Shown here: positions 22,439 through 33,182 of the stretch, in pieces
Layout: each line of letters begins with the position of its first letter
Numbering within the stretch: the first letter of the stretch is position 1
Made by a program: the position numbers and the translations under genes
Source of the DNA: Spongospora subterranea f. sp. subterranea
Lineage: Eukaryota > Endomyxa: Phytomyxea > Phytomyxea > Plasmodiophorida
Assembly: GCA_049724395.1 (NCBI GenBank)
Contig: JAUGWO010000105.1
Coordinates: forward strand, 1-64,000
Direction of reading: 5' to 3'
DNA: 64,000 nucleotides
Notes under the pieces: generated by a model
What the model saw: only the letters and a program-made list of their open reading frames with translations
Told to the model about the DNA's origin: nothing
The model's database searches: none

Positions 22439-22534
22439 CCCGGAACTGTCTCGATCTTCTATCGAGGTCAGGCAACGGTCCAGACAACACCAACCCCCAT
22501 CGGGCCCACCAACCCATCCGTCATTATCATTACG

Positions 22535-24012
22535 ATGTTGCAGAGCCCACGCCACACTGATGTGCTGTGCTTCATCTTCATCAGCGCGTTCCTTCTGCTG
22601 TCGTCCACCGTATCGGGTCAATGCATGTTGAAGGTCCCGAACAACCCTTTGACGGCGGCGGGTCTGGCCACTCCCTACGAAGTTAGGCGCCATTCCGTCC
22701 ACACCAACTCGGATCCGTAATCTTGCTCATGGATAGGTTAGCGGATGTGATCAGACCGCCGACAATCCCACGTTCGTCGAGGCGGTGATCTTCGACCCGG
22801 CCAAGAACTCCCTCAGCGTCTACAACCCGCTCGTCATCAACGCCGGCACCAAACCCGCCGTCGTCCCAACGCCCCCAACACTACCGCCCAACGCCGTCGT
22901 CGGGATCTGGTTCGGTACAAATGGTGACACACTCACCTTGACCGGGCCCAATCTCGCCGCCGGTAAATGCGTTAACGGCCAAGGAAAGTCGATCTTCGGC
23001 CAGTTCGCGTACTGTAATGCGCCCGCGTTCTTTGCCGCCTCCAAAGGGGTCAATCCCCCCGCCCTGGGCACCGCCTCCGATGGGCAAACCTGTCTGACGA
23101 CCCGCGATTTCGCTCTGGTCGATATGGACCAGAGCGATAATGTCGTGACGACCTATATCGTCACGGCCGATAACAAGCTGGCGCAGAACACGGCCAACAA
23201 CAGGAAAACCCATCCGGGATCGCGGGTCATCTCGAACGGCAGCGATAACGGGCTCCTGATCGCCTTGGACAAGATCTTCAACTGCAAGCCGTTCCAGGCG
23301 CCAGATCTGGCCGATTGCGGGAATATGGTGTCGGCCCTGGCGCTGAACGAGATCCAGAGCGCCAAGCTGCAGAAGGCGCCAGTGGCGACCGTCCCCGATA
23401 ACGACCCGATGGCCACGGTTGATGGCGCCGTCAACTTGGCGAAACGGAACTTGTATCGGGCGGGGGTTAATCAGGATCAGGGCGCCAGCGGCGACGGGAA
23501 ACAGTATTGCCAGAACTTCGTGAACGTGGCCGTCCCTCGATACACTCTTGACAAGGCGACGACGCTCAAGGCCGCATCGCCCGACGCCGGCGCCGCCAAC
23601 AACATGTTCAACTTCCTGTGCCAACGGTTCGAGGCGTCCTATGGAGCCGATGGCCTAAACCTGTGTCAACTTGTTGAACGCGCCCAGTCCGATCACCACC
23701 GTCAAGAACGCCGATGACGTCGCCATTTCGTGCACGATTACGCCACCAGGTCAGAAGAAGGCGGCGACCGTTTCCGCCGCAGCGAAAGTTTCCAAGGCGG
23801 TCAGCTCAGCTGCAGCAAAGGCCAGCAAGGCGGGCGTCACAGCTGCAGCGAAAACCGCCAAGGCGGGCGTCACGGCCGCAGCGAAAACCGCCAAGGCGGG
23901 CGCTACGGTTCCAGCGAAAGTTAAAAAAACCGCTGGCAACAATGCGGCGAAAAAGGCGGTGATCCCTCCCAGTACCGTCGGTCAGAAAGCAGCAGGAAAC
24001 GGATGCGTCTAG
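22535..24012 (+). CDS. secreted protein of a fungal family, with Lys/Ala-rich tail
   Basis: The first exon (22535-22681) encodes a signal peptide (VLCFIFISAFLLLSSTVSG) and then CMLKVPNNPLTAAGLATPYE. After a 55-nt intron (22682-22736) comes SGCDQTADNPTFVEAVIFDP and a long conserved domain (VGIWFGTNGDTLTLTGP; IFGQFAYCNAPAFFAA). I know this arrangement from uncharacterised secreted proteins of fungi (family knowledge; function unknown). Near 23655-23670 the frame changes: the family-like continuation LCVNLLNAPSPITTVK lies in the other frame. The simplest explanation is loss of one GT in a GT run. The tail (about 23760-23930) has Lys/Ala repeats (AAKTAKAGVT twice), typical of cell-wall-associated or DNA-binding basic tails. 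It is either a sequencing slip or a recent loss. Confidence 0.7.
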
Positions 24013-25020
24013 TGAAGGCTGAGTCGCCTCAGTGTGTTTCTTATGTATCTGCTAAAACGCATTTCATTACTCGGCCAGATGTCATCCCAGTAAAACTGCC
24101 TCACGTAATGTTCCCTCAAATTTATTAAAAATTCCTATTTTAAAACATAGCAATCTGACAGATTATCAATGACATGTCACAACTGTTTTCGTTGTTGCCA
24201 TTCCACTGTAAAATATGAGAACTGAATGGTGGTGCCAACGGCAGTCAATAAATTAGAGGCCATTAGCGCCATTGTTAGCGCCATTTCGTTACCCCAGTGA
24301 CGGTTTCCCTCGTGACTTGATCGCTCGTACTGCACCTGGTCACAGATATCGCTCGTACTGCACCTGGTCGCATTTTTGAAGAAATAACTGTCCAGTCATA
24401 TTTTTTAAGACCGGTCGGGATAAATTGATCCGATTCTTTGTTCATAATCGTGTATCGTCGAACAATTATCGACCACGAACACAAAGGAATACAATGAAAA
24501 TAGGTAACCCAGGAAAAACGCTTTCGATGAGGAAAATCTGTGAAGACGCGGGCCAGAAATGCGCATTAACACATCCTCCTGCTTGTAAATGAGGAGACGG
24601 CCTTATCAGAATACATCAAAAGGCAGCGTCGCTCTGAATGGGGTCAGGTGCCACAACGGCTGGTCGAACTGCCAGAGGTGACGCTGCCTTTCTGATTCTG
24701 ACACGGCTTTATGGCGTTTGTCTCTTTGACGAGCAGAATGATGCCATTCCGTACCTCAATACATTTGTTGATTCGTTCGGTTATGGGCCAATTGCGGGTT
24801 GCTTCGTCCTTTACCATCCCAACTGAGTTATGGCGGACGATATCACTCGTTTTTATTGTTAAGCTACCAATTTTCAACGGGTTTAACTTCAAGATGAGTC
24901 TGATGGGCTACAGTTCAGAGCTGTCGACCATCGATAACGGTGAGTGGAATTGGATTCATAAGTAGTTCTAAAGGATTTGATGGATGTGAGCGAATGTCCG
25001 GTCGATGAACCAGAGTCAAG
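24013..25020. other. intergenic with short repeats
   Basis: No gene is seen. A 21-bp direct repeat (TCGCTCGTACTGCACCTGGTC) occurs twice, near 24320 and 24348. An imperfect hairpin lies at about 24605-24702. Confidence 0.5.
24605..24702. repeat. imperfect hairpin with about 23-bp arms
   Basis: The left arm (TCAGAATACATCAAAAGGCAGCGTC) and right arm (GACGCTGCCTTTCTGATTCTGA) pair over most of their length. The loop is about 45-50 bases. A small non-autonomous element is possible, but no target duplication was found. Confidence 0.65.
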
Positions 25021-25023
25021 TGG

Positions 25024-25451
25024 AGGTCGTGTTGTGCGACACGGTAGTGGATATGAAATGGCGAGGGATCGTAAGGTTCAGAATGTGTATTGATCAGTGG
25101 CTTCTCAAATGGTCGTTGGGGAAGGTTGTGTGGTGGTGTGGCCTAGATCGCCACGATAGAGACAGAGACCGGCTCAACCACCTGTCCCTATGGTAATTGA
25201 CGCGGTAAACCCGTTCGAGACCCTTACCGGAATCGAATTCAACGCAATCAACGGCCCCAGCGCTGCTTTGACCATTGAGGAGAAAACCCGACGTCGCAGA
25301 GCCGGCCTCTGTCTCTATTGTGGCGAGCCAGGCCACACTATCTCACCACACAACCTTCCCCAACGACCGTTTAAGGCGCCACTTTAATACACATTCTGAA
25401 GCTGACCCTTACTCGACCCCTCGCCATCTACCGTGTCGCACAACACGACCT
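25024..25451. repeat. fold-back with about 152-bp arms
   Basis: The left arm 25024-25175 and right arm 25299-25451 are inverted copies. Both include GGTCGTGTTGTGCGACACGG and GGTCGTTGGGGAAGGTTGTG (as read from the left arm). The arms differ by substitutions and several small indels (about 80-85% identity by eye), so the structure is not recent. Confidence 0.9.
25190..25387 (+). mobile_element. fossil Gag zinc-knuckle fragment
   Basis: A 65-codon frame carries CLYCGEPGHTISPHN next to a basic RRRR stretch, which resembles the Cys/His zinc knuckle of retroelement Gag proteins. It spans the loop and right arm of the fold-back. It is an isolated, broken remnant. Confidence 0.5.
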
Positions 25452-25825
25452 AGAAGGCTGTTCCAACGCTCATGCAAGACGCGACCAAAGTATTTCAATA
25501 GTAATTGAATTATCATGTCGAATATGGTCGCTCAGGAGCTTGAGTGTTCGGCAATCAAATCATATTTGATGGCCTTGGTAATATTTAGCGGAACGGATAG
25601 AAGGAAATCATTTCCTGGCAGAAGGTAAAATGATTATTCATTTTATTCTGTCAGACTCTGGAAATGAGTGGAAAGAGAGGAATGAAGCCTTGGTGATCGG
25701 AGTGATCGTTTCCAGGGAAAAAAAGGGTCGTCCACGCAAAAAATTTTCCAAGGACGGACTGGAATGCGTTCGTTTGCATGATGAAGAAGTGGTGCCCAAC
25801 AACAGCGGGCTTATTGTGTTCATCT

Positions 25826-26187
25826 GCTGTGGAGTAATCCCCGCTGAAGCGATGTCGAAAGTGTACGAATTCAGACACGTAGGACGCCATGCTGACGCAC
25901 AGGTCTTCGAACAGAACATGTGCAACTATGTGAACCGACAGTTTGCAAATTGTACACGCCTCACTGATGAAAAACTTGGGCGGATTGTCACCTGCGAAAT
26001 CTGAATCGGGAAAGGAGCGCGACAGATGGGCAACCAACGATCTGATGAAGCCGCGTAAAACTGTCGGTTCACATAGTTGCACATGTTCTGTTCGAAGACC
26101 TGTGCGTCGTCAGCATGGCGTCCTACGTGTCTGAATTTGTACACTCTCGACATCGCTTCAGCGGGGATTACTCCACAGCAGATAAGT
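25826..26187. repeat. fold-back with about 122-bp arms
   Basis: The left arm (about 25826-25945) and right arm (about 26064-26187) are inverted copies of about 95% identity. Each encodes the same piece of an unknown protein (FRHVGRHAD...FEQNMCNYVNRQF), on opposite strands. The right arm has one extra codon in the middle. The loop is about 118 bp. Confidence 0.9.
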
Positions 26188-26308
26188 GTCAGCCACTCAA
26201 CGAACTTGAGAAACGTATCGGATTCATCGACATGAATCCGTACATGACTTCTCGTTCGCGCACGTTGCGAATGCTGGGGACTGAAGTAGGTCTGACGGTA
26301 TGTTTTGA

Positions 26309-26690
26309 CGCCTCCTGGAGTAACAGGGCATTACCGTCAAGACGAGCGCGGCGGGAAAGGGCCTTGGCTGCGATGCGATAGAAGTGTTCGCCGACTGCAA
26401 TGGGGAGGATCTTGCCAGGGCTTGTTGGGTACCCCAGGAGGCGTCGAACCAATCGTATGGCAAACACACCAACAAGTCTACCGTGAAGCCGCGCAAGCTG
26501 AATGCTACGTTCTCCTGGATCTACACGACGCTTACAACTCCATCGATCGTCGTCATTTGGCCAGGACTGCATATGGTTCCCCTTCCAGGCTTCTCATTCG
26601 CGATGCTGATGGTCAAAATGTTCACAAACTCTCAAGATCCGCTTCATTGCAGTCGGCGAACACTTCTATCGCATCGCAGCCAAGTCCCTT
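26309..26690 (+). mobile_element. LINE reverse-transcriptase fragment inside an inverted repeat
   Basis: A plus-strand frame at about 26480-26650 reads ECYVLLDLHDAYNSIDRRHL and then TAYGSPSRLLIRDADGQ. The first resembles reverse-transcriptase motif A of non-LTR elements and the second the segment before the QG motif. The flanks are inverted copies of each other (26361-26402 against 26645-26690; a shorter pair at about 26309-26322 and 26432-26446). Only a fragment of the enzyme is present. Confidence 0.5.
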
Positions 26691-26790
26691 GGCGGCCGCG
26701 GTGTACATTATACACCGCACACTAGAATGTATTTTTAAACCAGGGTTGAGCGATCTCAACCCTGACCCAACCCGGGCTGAGTCAGGGTTG

Positions 26791-26964
26791 GTGCTGACTT
26801 GGACGGGTGAACACATGTGCGACTGGTGACAGGGTAGGTCCACAGTGGGGTAGTGTGTGCTGATTTGAACGGGTGAACACATGTGCGACTGGTGACAGGG
26901 TAGGTCCACAGTGGGGTAGTGTGTGCTGACTTGGACGGGTGAACACATGTGCGACTGGTGACAG
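26791..26964. repeat. 66-bp tandem repeat, about 2.6 copies
   Basis: Units start at 26791, 26857 and 26923, each containing GGGTGAACACATGTGCGACT; the last copy is partial. The array ends about 105 bp before the start codon of the CBS gene, so it lies in its upstream region. Confidence 0.95.
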
Positions 26965-27068
26965 TCATCGCTATTCTGTTCATGTATACAGTGATTGGTC
27001 GTTATAGCGCCCGTGGGTGCGGTTGGCTGGCAATCCAGATCAAGGTATTCACAACAGAGTGTGTTGTC

Positions 27069-28336
27069 ATGTCTAAACGGGATGAAGTCTGTTCGGCGTT
27101 GGCATCGCTCTTAAAATTATATCCTGCAACGGCCCCGAAATCTCCTTCACCCCAGGAGATGATCATTATTCCATCAAGCGCCACTCTAACTCAAGCGTTT
27201 CAGGTTGCCTCTTAACCAACGCCATCCGATCACTACCTGATTCACTCTCTATCATAGACGTTAATCGATAACTCTATATTATCTGCACCAGTGTATAACT
27301 CTGAGACCAATACATTCATCGGATTCTTGGATTGTCGTGATCTGGTGGCGTTCTGCGTATTCGCCAGTAATGAAAGCAATTGGTAGTTTTATTAATCGAC
27401 ACCCGTTGTCATGTTTTTCCAAACCATATCCGATTGACGTTGGGTATATCCTAGGGAGCCATCACTAGAGGATATGATCAATCTTGGCGCTAAAGCGACA
27501 TCTGTCCCCGTATCCAATATAACTGCATCATGTCTGGTGTGGGATCCATCAATCCTTCTCGGCCCGTTTCGAACCCCACTCCTGTTTGTGTGCAGATCTG
27601 GCCAAACGTCACCCGTTCCACTATGTGTACGCCACTGATACCCTGTACGACGTCGCCGAACGATTGGCTCAACCCGATTGCCATCGTGTTCCCGTGGTCG
27701 ATAAAACCACGGGAGAGATGATCGCCCTCATCACACAATCGGCCCTGATCCAATGGATTTTCGACCGACGCGACGCCCTCTGTTAGTGCTCATTCCGAAA
27801 GGGTTTTTCAACTCGGTTTTTCTGAAATCGATCGATTGATGTCCAGGCGATGTTCTCTGTCATCGTCTCGCTGATCTTGGCCAGATCGGTTCCAAACCGG
27901 TCATCTCGGTCTCGGCGTCGACCCCGATCATTGACGCGTTCGCCGTCATGGATCGGCATCGGATCAGCGCTGTTGGCGTTCTGTCCCCACAAGTATGCCC
28001 CCGTTCCCATTGTCACCCCACGCTCGACCATCGCCCATAAAATGTGTTCAGGGCGATCTGGCCGCCACAACCTCCTCCACCGACATCAAGCGCTTTCTCT
28101 CGCGAAGGGTCCCGATCTCCCAGTCGATCCTATCGTTCGTCCAGTCGCTCTACGCCGACAGCTTCGATATTCGCGCCCCGCTGATTTGCGTCTCAAAATC
28201 GACCCTTTTCGACAACGTGATCGGTCGTATGGCTCAAGCGAAAGTCCACCGCGTATTTGTTGTGGACGACACCGACCGACCCGTCGAGGTCGTTTCCATC
28301 ACCGACATTGTCAAGTTGCTCGTTAACCGTAAATGA
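27069..28336 (+). CDS. CBS-domain protein (four CBS motifs, AMPK-gamma-like layout)
   Basis: The product likely binds adenine nucleotides through paired CBS motifs, as AMPK gamma/Snf4 and related CBS proteins do. Six exons fit in phase: 27069-27203, 27258-27382, 27455-27531, 27596-27781, 27847-27992 and 28052-28336, giving about 317 residues. The CBS motifs are readable in order: IIIPSSATLTQAFQ with SAPVYNSETNTFIGFLD; YVYATDTLYDVAERLAQ with HRVPVVDKTTGEMIALIT; KPVISVSASTPIIDAFAVM with ISAVGVL; and APLICVSKSTLFDNVIGRM with VHRVFVVDDTDRPVEVVSI. It ends ITDIVKLLVNRK. Whether it is the true Snf4 orthologue or another four-CBS protein cannot be decided here. Confidence 0.85.
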
Positions 28337-28409
28337 ACATGTTGTTTTTTCTGTGTTTTATCCGATCGACGATTGTTGTTGTCGTCGTGATCATTTCGTG
28401 TATTGATGT

Positions 28410-29638
28410 GTCTCAGTCGTCGTCGGCCGATACCTGTTGTCCTCCTTCGGGTTGGCGCCCGGCCCCATGTTTGATGCGCGTCATCAAAATCGACCCGCCT
28501 CGCCGGATCCCGCCCAGTAGCGAGCGCCATCTGGCCGGTGTGTCTGGCGTCTCCTGTCGCTCATCTTGGGCCAGCATCGTGTACGATTGCGTCGTGGCGA
28601 ACGACTTTTGCAGGTTGCGTAGACGAGCGGCGCTCGCTCTAGCCAGGTCGACCGCTCCCCGATATCCTTCTTCCACATCGTGACGTCGTCCTCGCTTTTT
28701 CCCATCTCCTCCTTCCATCGATATTTCGATTGTGATTTCAGATTTCTTAGTTCGTGTCCCGATCTGTCGCGAAAAATATCTCTTTGTTGAAAACCGCAGC
28801 CGTTCGTCGACCCGTTCTGGGGAATTATACCCCCGGATTGGGGTTTGTCCCACGAAGACCACAACGCCTCTTGGCCTGGGTCGGTCGTTGGGATGTGATC
28901 GATCGACGCCGGCCACGGTCTCCACGTCGCTGTCGCTTCGCGTTCACCGGACGATCCGCTGTCGTAATGGCGACGCGTTCCCGTTTCTGATTCAGATTCA
29001 GCCCACGAATACACTCAGAAACGAGCGATCACAGCATCATTTACCCGTCGACGACGATCAACTCGTTCAGGAATTTGCTGGGCCAATTCTCCGGGCGGAT
29101 TGGAAATCGGCTCAACAATCGAATCGAGTGCGGGTTCGAACCCGTTTTTGATCGGGAACGGGTCGTCATTGCGATCACCACGACCTGCACAAACGAGGCG
29201 CAACGACGTCGGATCAAAACACACTGGACCACGAACGTGGTTTTTGGGCCGCGAATGCGAATTACCTGATGGTCTGGGGCTCGATTGGAACATGTTCATT
29301 TGGGGACAGTTCAACGGATTCGATTTCGTACTGGTATCGGTCGTTGGCGATATTTTCAAAGGGAATTGAATTCGTCGTCGCAGGGCATCGTCGACGTATG
29401 GTCGTAATCGACCGTTGTTTAATGGGTATTGCCTTTGGAACACGACAATCTCGGGTTTAGATTCATAGTGCGTTTTGGTCTGGGGATGGCGATCGCTGGG
29501 AGAGCGGAAACTCCTTTGGGGAACGGGGGTTGGACGGTGAGGTCGATGGCGATAGGATGAAGCGACGTCGGAGATGATGGCGATCGCGATGGCGCCATAT
29601 GTGATCGAGATGATCCCCATCCAGATGAGGAATATCAT
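28410..29638 (-). CDS. putative membrane-anchored protein, partly resol­ved
   Basis: A minus-strand frame from 29638 starts MIFLIWMGIISITYGAIAIA, a strong N-terminal membrane or signal segment, followed by a Pro/Arg/Ser-rich region. An 84-nt in-frame intron-like stretch and a second intron (GTAAAT...ATCAG) lie downstream. Near the 3' side another minus frame (28410-28925) reads as a charged helix (RASAARLRNLQKSFATTQ) and could be the C-terminal exon. The joins are uncertain and no family is recognised. The plus-strand frames here look like shadows. Confidence 0.35.
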
Positions 29639-29639
29639 C

Positions 29640-30225
29640 GTGTTGGGAGAATGTGGTTCGATACGCTGAACAGGAGCGGGAACGGGGGCGGATCAGGGAA
29701 AGAATGGGGGGAATTGGGGCGATCGGGTCAGGAATGATAATACCGATATGAGATGGGCTGTGATTGACGACCCCATTCATCATTATCGTGATCAATCGAT
29801 AAATAATTCCCTTTATTCAGCCAATCTATCAATCCCCATCACCACACCGTTATTCCCCGCTCCCTCACCCTGAGATTGTGATGGAGTCGCCCTCCCTTGT
29901 GTCCCTTCACTGGATCTGATTGTGAATCTCGTGATTCCCCACTCTGTGTCTGTTATCGCCCTCTCACTCTCTCTCTCTCTCTCTCTTCGTCCCCCGTCGT
30001 GATCCCCGTCCACCAGGTCATGGTGTCGGTCGTAGCGCCATCCGACCACGGTGAAGGTGGGGTGGTTCTCCCTCTCACCAATGTGTGTGTGTCTTCCCGA
30101 TCCCCTATCTGACCCCCGTCCTGATCTTCAGGAACATCCCTGGATCGGCGGTCGGTTCGCGACCACGATCTGTAAACACCCAGAGCCCATATCCCAATTC
30201 CCTCCGGAAATGACATCGGTTTCCG
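29640..30225. other. intergenic with CT-rich tract
   Basis: It contains a (CT)n microsatellite at about 29965-29987 and possible 5' exons of the downstream WD40 gene. A candidate ATG lies at 30019, but its splicing into phase could not be shown. Confidence 0.4.
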
Positions 30226-31781
30226 CAGATGCGATGGCGCTATGGACGTGTTCTCCATACGATATTCCCCAGATAATCGCCTATTGGCCTGTGCATGTGC
30301 CGACGGCACCATTCGGGTAATATTTCCCACGACCTCGTTTGCTCTCGTGTGTCGGTTCCGATCGGTTCTGACCTCGGTTTATCCCCCTGGTCGGAACAGG
30401 TCCTCAACAGTAAAACGGGACGACTGGCCCATCATCTGAACGTTGGCCCCAACGCAGCAATGCCCATCACCTGTATCCGCTTTAGGCCCACAACCTATTC
30501 TCAAGGGAATGTCCAGAATATTCTAATCGCCTCCTGTACGCGAAACCGCCACCGATATATTCTCACCAAAAACACACGTTCTGATTCGATCGTATTTCAG
30601 ATTTGATTTACTTTGTGAATTGAATTTGTGTTTAATTTTTCGCGTTCCCCCATATCTGTTGGTGAATTCACTGGGTTTCAGGTGCCGATGGATCATTACA
30701 GCACTTCCATTGCACAACGCAGCAGCGTCTTCATCGTCTGGACGAGCCCGGCAACGAGATCTATGCTGTAAACTGGGAAAAGGCCAAATCGGCGTCGGCT
30801 GCAACTGACGCTGGGGGTGTTTGACTCGTAGGTGGATTTCAACCGGGACGGCGATGTGTTGGCGACCGGCGGCCACGACGGGTTCATTCGCCTGTACGAT
30901 GAGGGGAACAAGACCCTGATCAGGGTCATGGGTTCGCCATCGGGGATTCAGAACCAGAATCACGGCCACACGAGTCGCGTGTTCTCGGCGCGTTTCGCCA
31001 TCGGTTCCGGGAACATATTGTGCACAGGAGGATGGGACAACACGATTCAGGTTTTCGGGGGGAGCGATTTCCCTATGGGTGGCGAATCCGGCCCGGCGTC
31101 GATCTGACGATCCTCTCAGGTGTGGGATATTCGATCGGGGCGATCGGAGCGATATATATATGGGCCGCACATCGCCGGCGACGCCATCGACACGAACGAC
31201 CTCGGCCAGATCATCACTGGATCATGGCGACCTGAGAATCAATTACAGATATGGGATATGGGAACAGGTCCTCTATAGCGCCATTCGATTCCGAAACGCC
31301 ATTTTCTCCCAATCTATTTCCGTTTTTTTCCCCATCCGACCGCCGACAATGGTTTCGCCCTCCGATAAAACGTCGCTTTCGTATTTCCGTGTTCGTCGTC
31401 GGCTCAATCCGCTGAAATCAGTGTGTTGTTCCAACGAAACGTGTTCAGGGAAACTGCTGGAGGATATCGGTTGGGCACATGGCGCTATGGTCTACTCCCT
31501 GGCCGCCAGCGGGGGCCCATTCGCCGCCCCCGGCTCGCTGGTCGCCGCCGGCAGCAATCCCAACTCCCTGGCCCTGTTCGACCACAATCGCCAGGTCCAT
31601 TGACGCCCCATCGTCCCCAGGTCCCGCTGACCCTGTTTTGTCGCAGATTGTGGGGGAATGGCGATTACCCGGATACGGTCCGATATATTCCACGGTTGTG
31701 TCGCCAGATCAAACCCAGATCGCTCTCGCTGGATCCTCTAACTCCGTTCGGCAAATTTCAATTTCCGCCAAATCGCCCTAA
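30226..31781 (+). CDS. WD40-repeat protein
   Basis: This is a beta-propeller scaffold of a family of single-domain WD40 proteins found in protists and some fungi; its role is unknown. Exons fit in phase: to 30316 (MDVFSIRYSPDNRLLACACA), 30400-30535, 30682-30767, 30832-31050, 31120-31267, 31449-31594 and 31647-31781. Repeats are visible: ADGTIRVLNSKTGRLAHHLN, DGSLQHFHC, FNRDGDVLATGGHDGFIRLY, GWDNTIQVWDIRSG, GSWRPENQLQIWDMGTGKLL and AAGSNPNSLALFDHN. GSWRPEN before QIWD is typical of this family. The first exon is uncertain: an intron at 30172-30225 (GTAAAC...CCGCAG) would attach an upstream exon. The intron at 31268-31448 is unusually long for this window. Confidence 0.8.
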
Positions 31782-32012
31782 TCTAACCCCCGTTCTGTTA
31801 TAAAACAACGCAAGCGCCGTTATTGTTGTTGTATTCCTGTATATCTTCATAGATCGTGTGATCGCCATCGATCGCTGGCGGTTCTCGATCACGGGTTGGG
31901 CGGTTTTCCTGGTACGAAGAACACGGGCACGAACCTGGGCCCAAAAAATCAGCACACACAATCTGAACGGGGGTGGTGGTGGTGGTGGTCGGTCGACAAA
32001 CCCAACACAACA

Positions 32013-32554
32013 CTACACAGACCCGATGTGATTGGAGTCGTCCATCCCTGGATAGGTATACACGATATAATACCCATATGGCCCTACAAACCCAGCACAA
32101 CTCAACAACCGCCAACCAAACGTGTGTCGCCATCCCCCCCCCAACTCACATTGCGACGGGTTCGCCTCTTTGCGGGCGCCTTGCGCCGCCAAGATGCAGT
32201 TCGCCCGTCGGCTGTCGATAACGGGATTCGCATCCATCGTGGCTTTGGCCGCCGCGTCCGGGTCTTTGAACGTCACCTGCGATTGGAACAACCGGGTCAG
32301 CCAGACGCCGCCCCGAACGATGGCGCCAGTGATGTATTTACGAATCCGTATCCTTTGGATCGGCCGGTGGACCTGTCGGCGATCACGACCGCCTCCAGGA
32401 TCTCGCCATAGACAATGAAGTGATCGCCCAACGACGCCGACGTCGTCTCCCAGGCCAGACCGCCCACAAACACTTTCGTCAGCGCCGTTTCGCTTAGCGG
32501 GCGCCGATACGGCCCCGAATGGGGGTGGTGAACGATAACGTCGCTCCGATGCAT
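32013..32554 (-). CDS. RRM RNA-binding protein (RBM24/RBM38-like)
   Basis: This is a single-RRM RNA-binding protein, probably acting on mRNA stability or splicing as RBM24/38 do in animals. Three exons on the minus strand, 32554-32342, 32276-32150 and 32083-32013, with 65- and 66-nt introns, give about 136 residues. Landmarks: [17 protein letters not shown] (RNP2), the helix [30 protein letters not shown] (RNP1) split by the first intron, then [20 protein letters not shown] and [16 protein letters not shown]. The NP-[VI]-IDxRxANxxLAxxGA ending and the Tyr/Pro/Gly-rich tail are typical of the RBM24/38 group. Confidence 0.85.
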
Positions 32555-33182
32555 TTGCCCTTGAAATGGAGTTCGGGAACAGGCTGTTGGGCGATTCTGA
32601 GAGAAAATTCAAAGTCTCTGTATCTGGGGCGATTTCGGCAAAACGGGAACACCGAAAAAAAACTGTGAACGAAGTCCGATTTCCGGAATCCGTTCCGATC
32701 GGGGATTAAGGATAGTTCATCGGTCGCAATTCGATAACGACGCGATCCGTTAGAGTGTTGTCCGGCGGGAGAGGTTCGATTCGGGTTCCCGTCGACCAAT
32801 CCGCGCTTGTTAGGGCGCGTCGCGACGAACAATGGTGAGACGATCCGCTCTGGAAGCGGAAACGTTCCGAGCTGATTTGTCGATGAGACATTGGCAACGA
32901 CACGTTCATGTCGATAGGCACAAGCGATCGGCTGACGATGATGGCGGGGGTCAAATCGCCCTGAGCGGGAATTGGTTCGGGAATCGCCTCGGAACGTGGT
33001 GTTGAGCGAGTTGAGTCAATACGGTGATGATGATCTGTTGTGTCACCACCTCCAATAAGATATCACACTAGTTCCCAGATCGCCATCGCCACCACCACTA
33101 ACCTGTTAATTTCTCCCGTTTTTCGCGCGTCGTTTCCGCTCGCCGGTTCCAGGGACGCCCTCGGGGGGTGTCAATCTGAGAT
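32555..33182. promoter_or_regulatory. divergent intergenic region
   Basis: This lies between a minus-strand RRM gene and a plus-strand membrane protein gene, so it should hold both promoters. Minus-strand open frames (32494-32954) show no domain and could be leader exons of the RRM gene. Confidence 0.35.

Noticed and set aside
23714-23962. Arg/Gln-rich protein in the alternative frame of the secreted protein tail
   Set aside because: It is a frame shadow of the Lys/Ala repeat, which continues the family-like sequence.
25024-26690. Amplification chimeras as the sole explanation of the fold-backs
   Set aside because: The arms differ by 5-20% with small indels, which a copying artefact of one molecule would not produce. 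The perfect 7.5 kb hairpin remains open to this explanation.
29120-29150. tRNA B-box-like GGGTTCGAACCC
   Set aside because: No cloverleaf of about 73 nt with an A box and acceptor stem can be drawn around it, and it sits inside a likely minus-strand exon.
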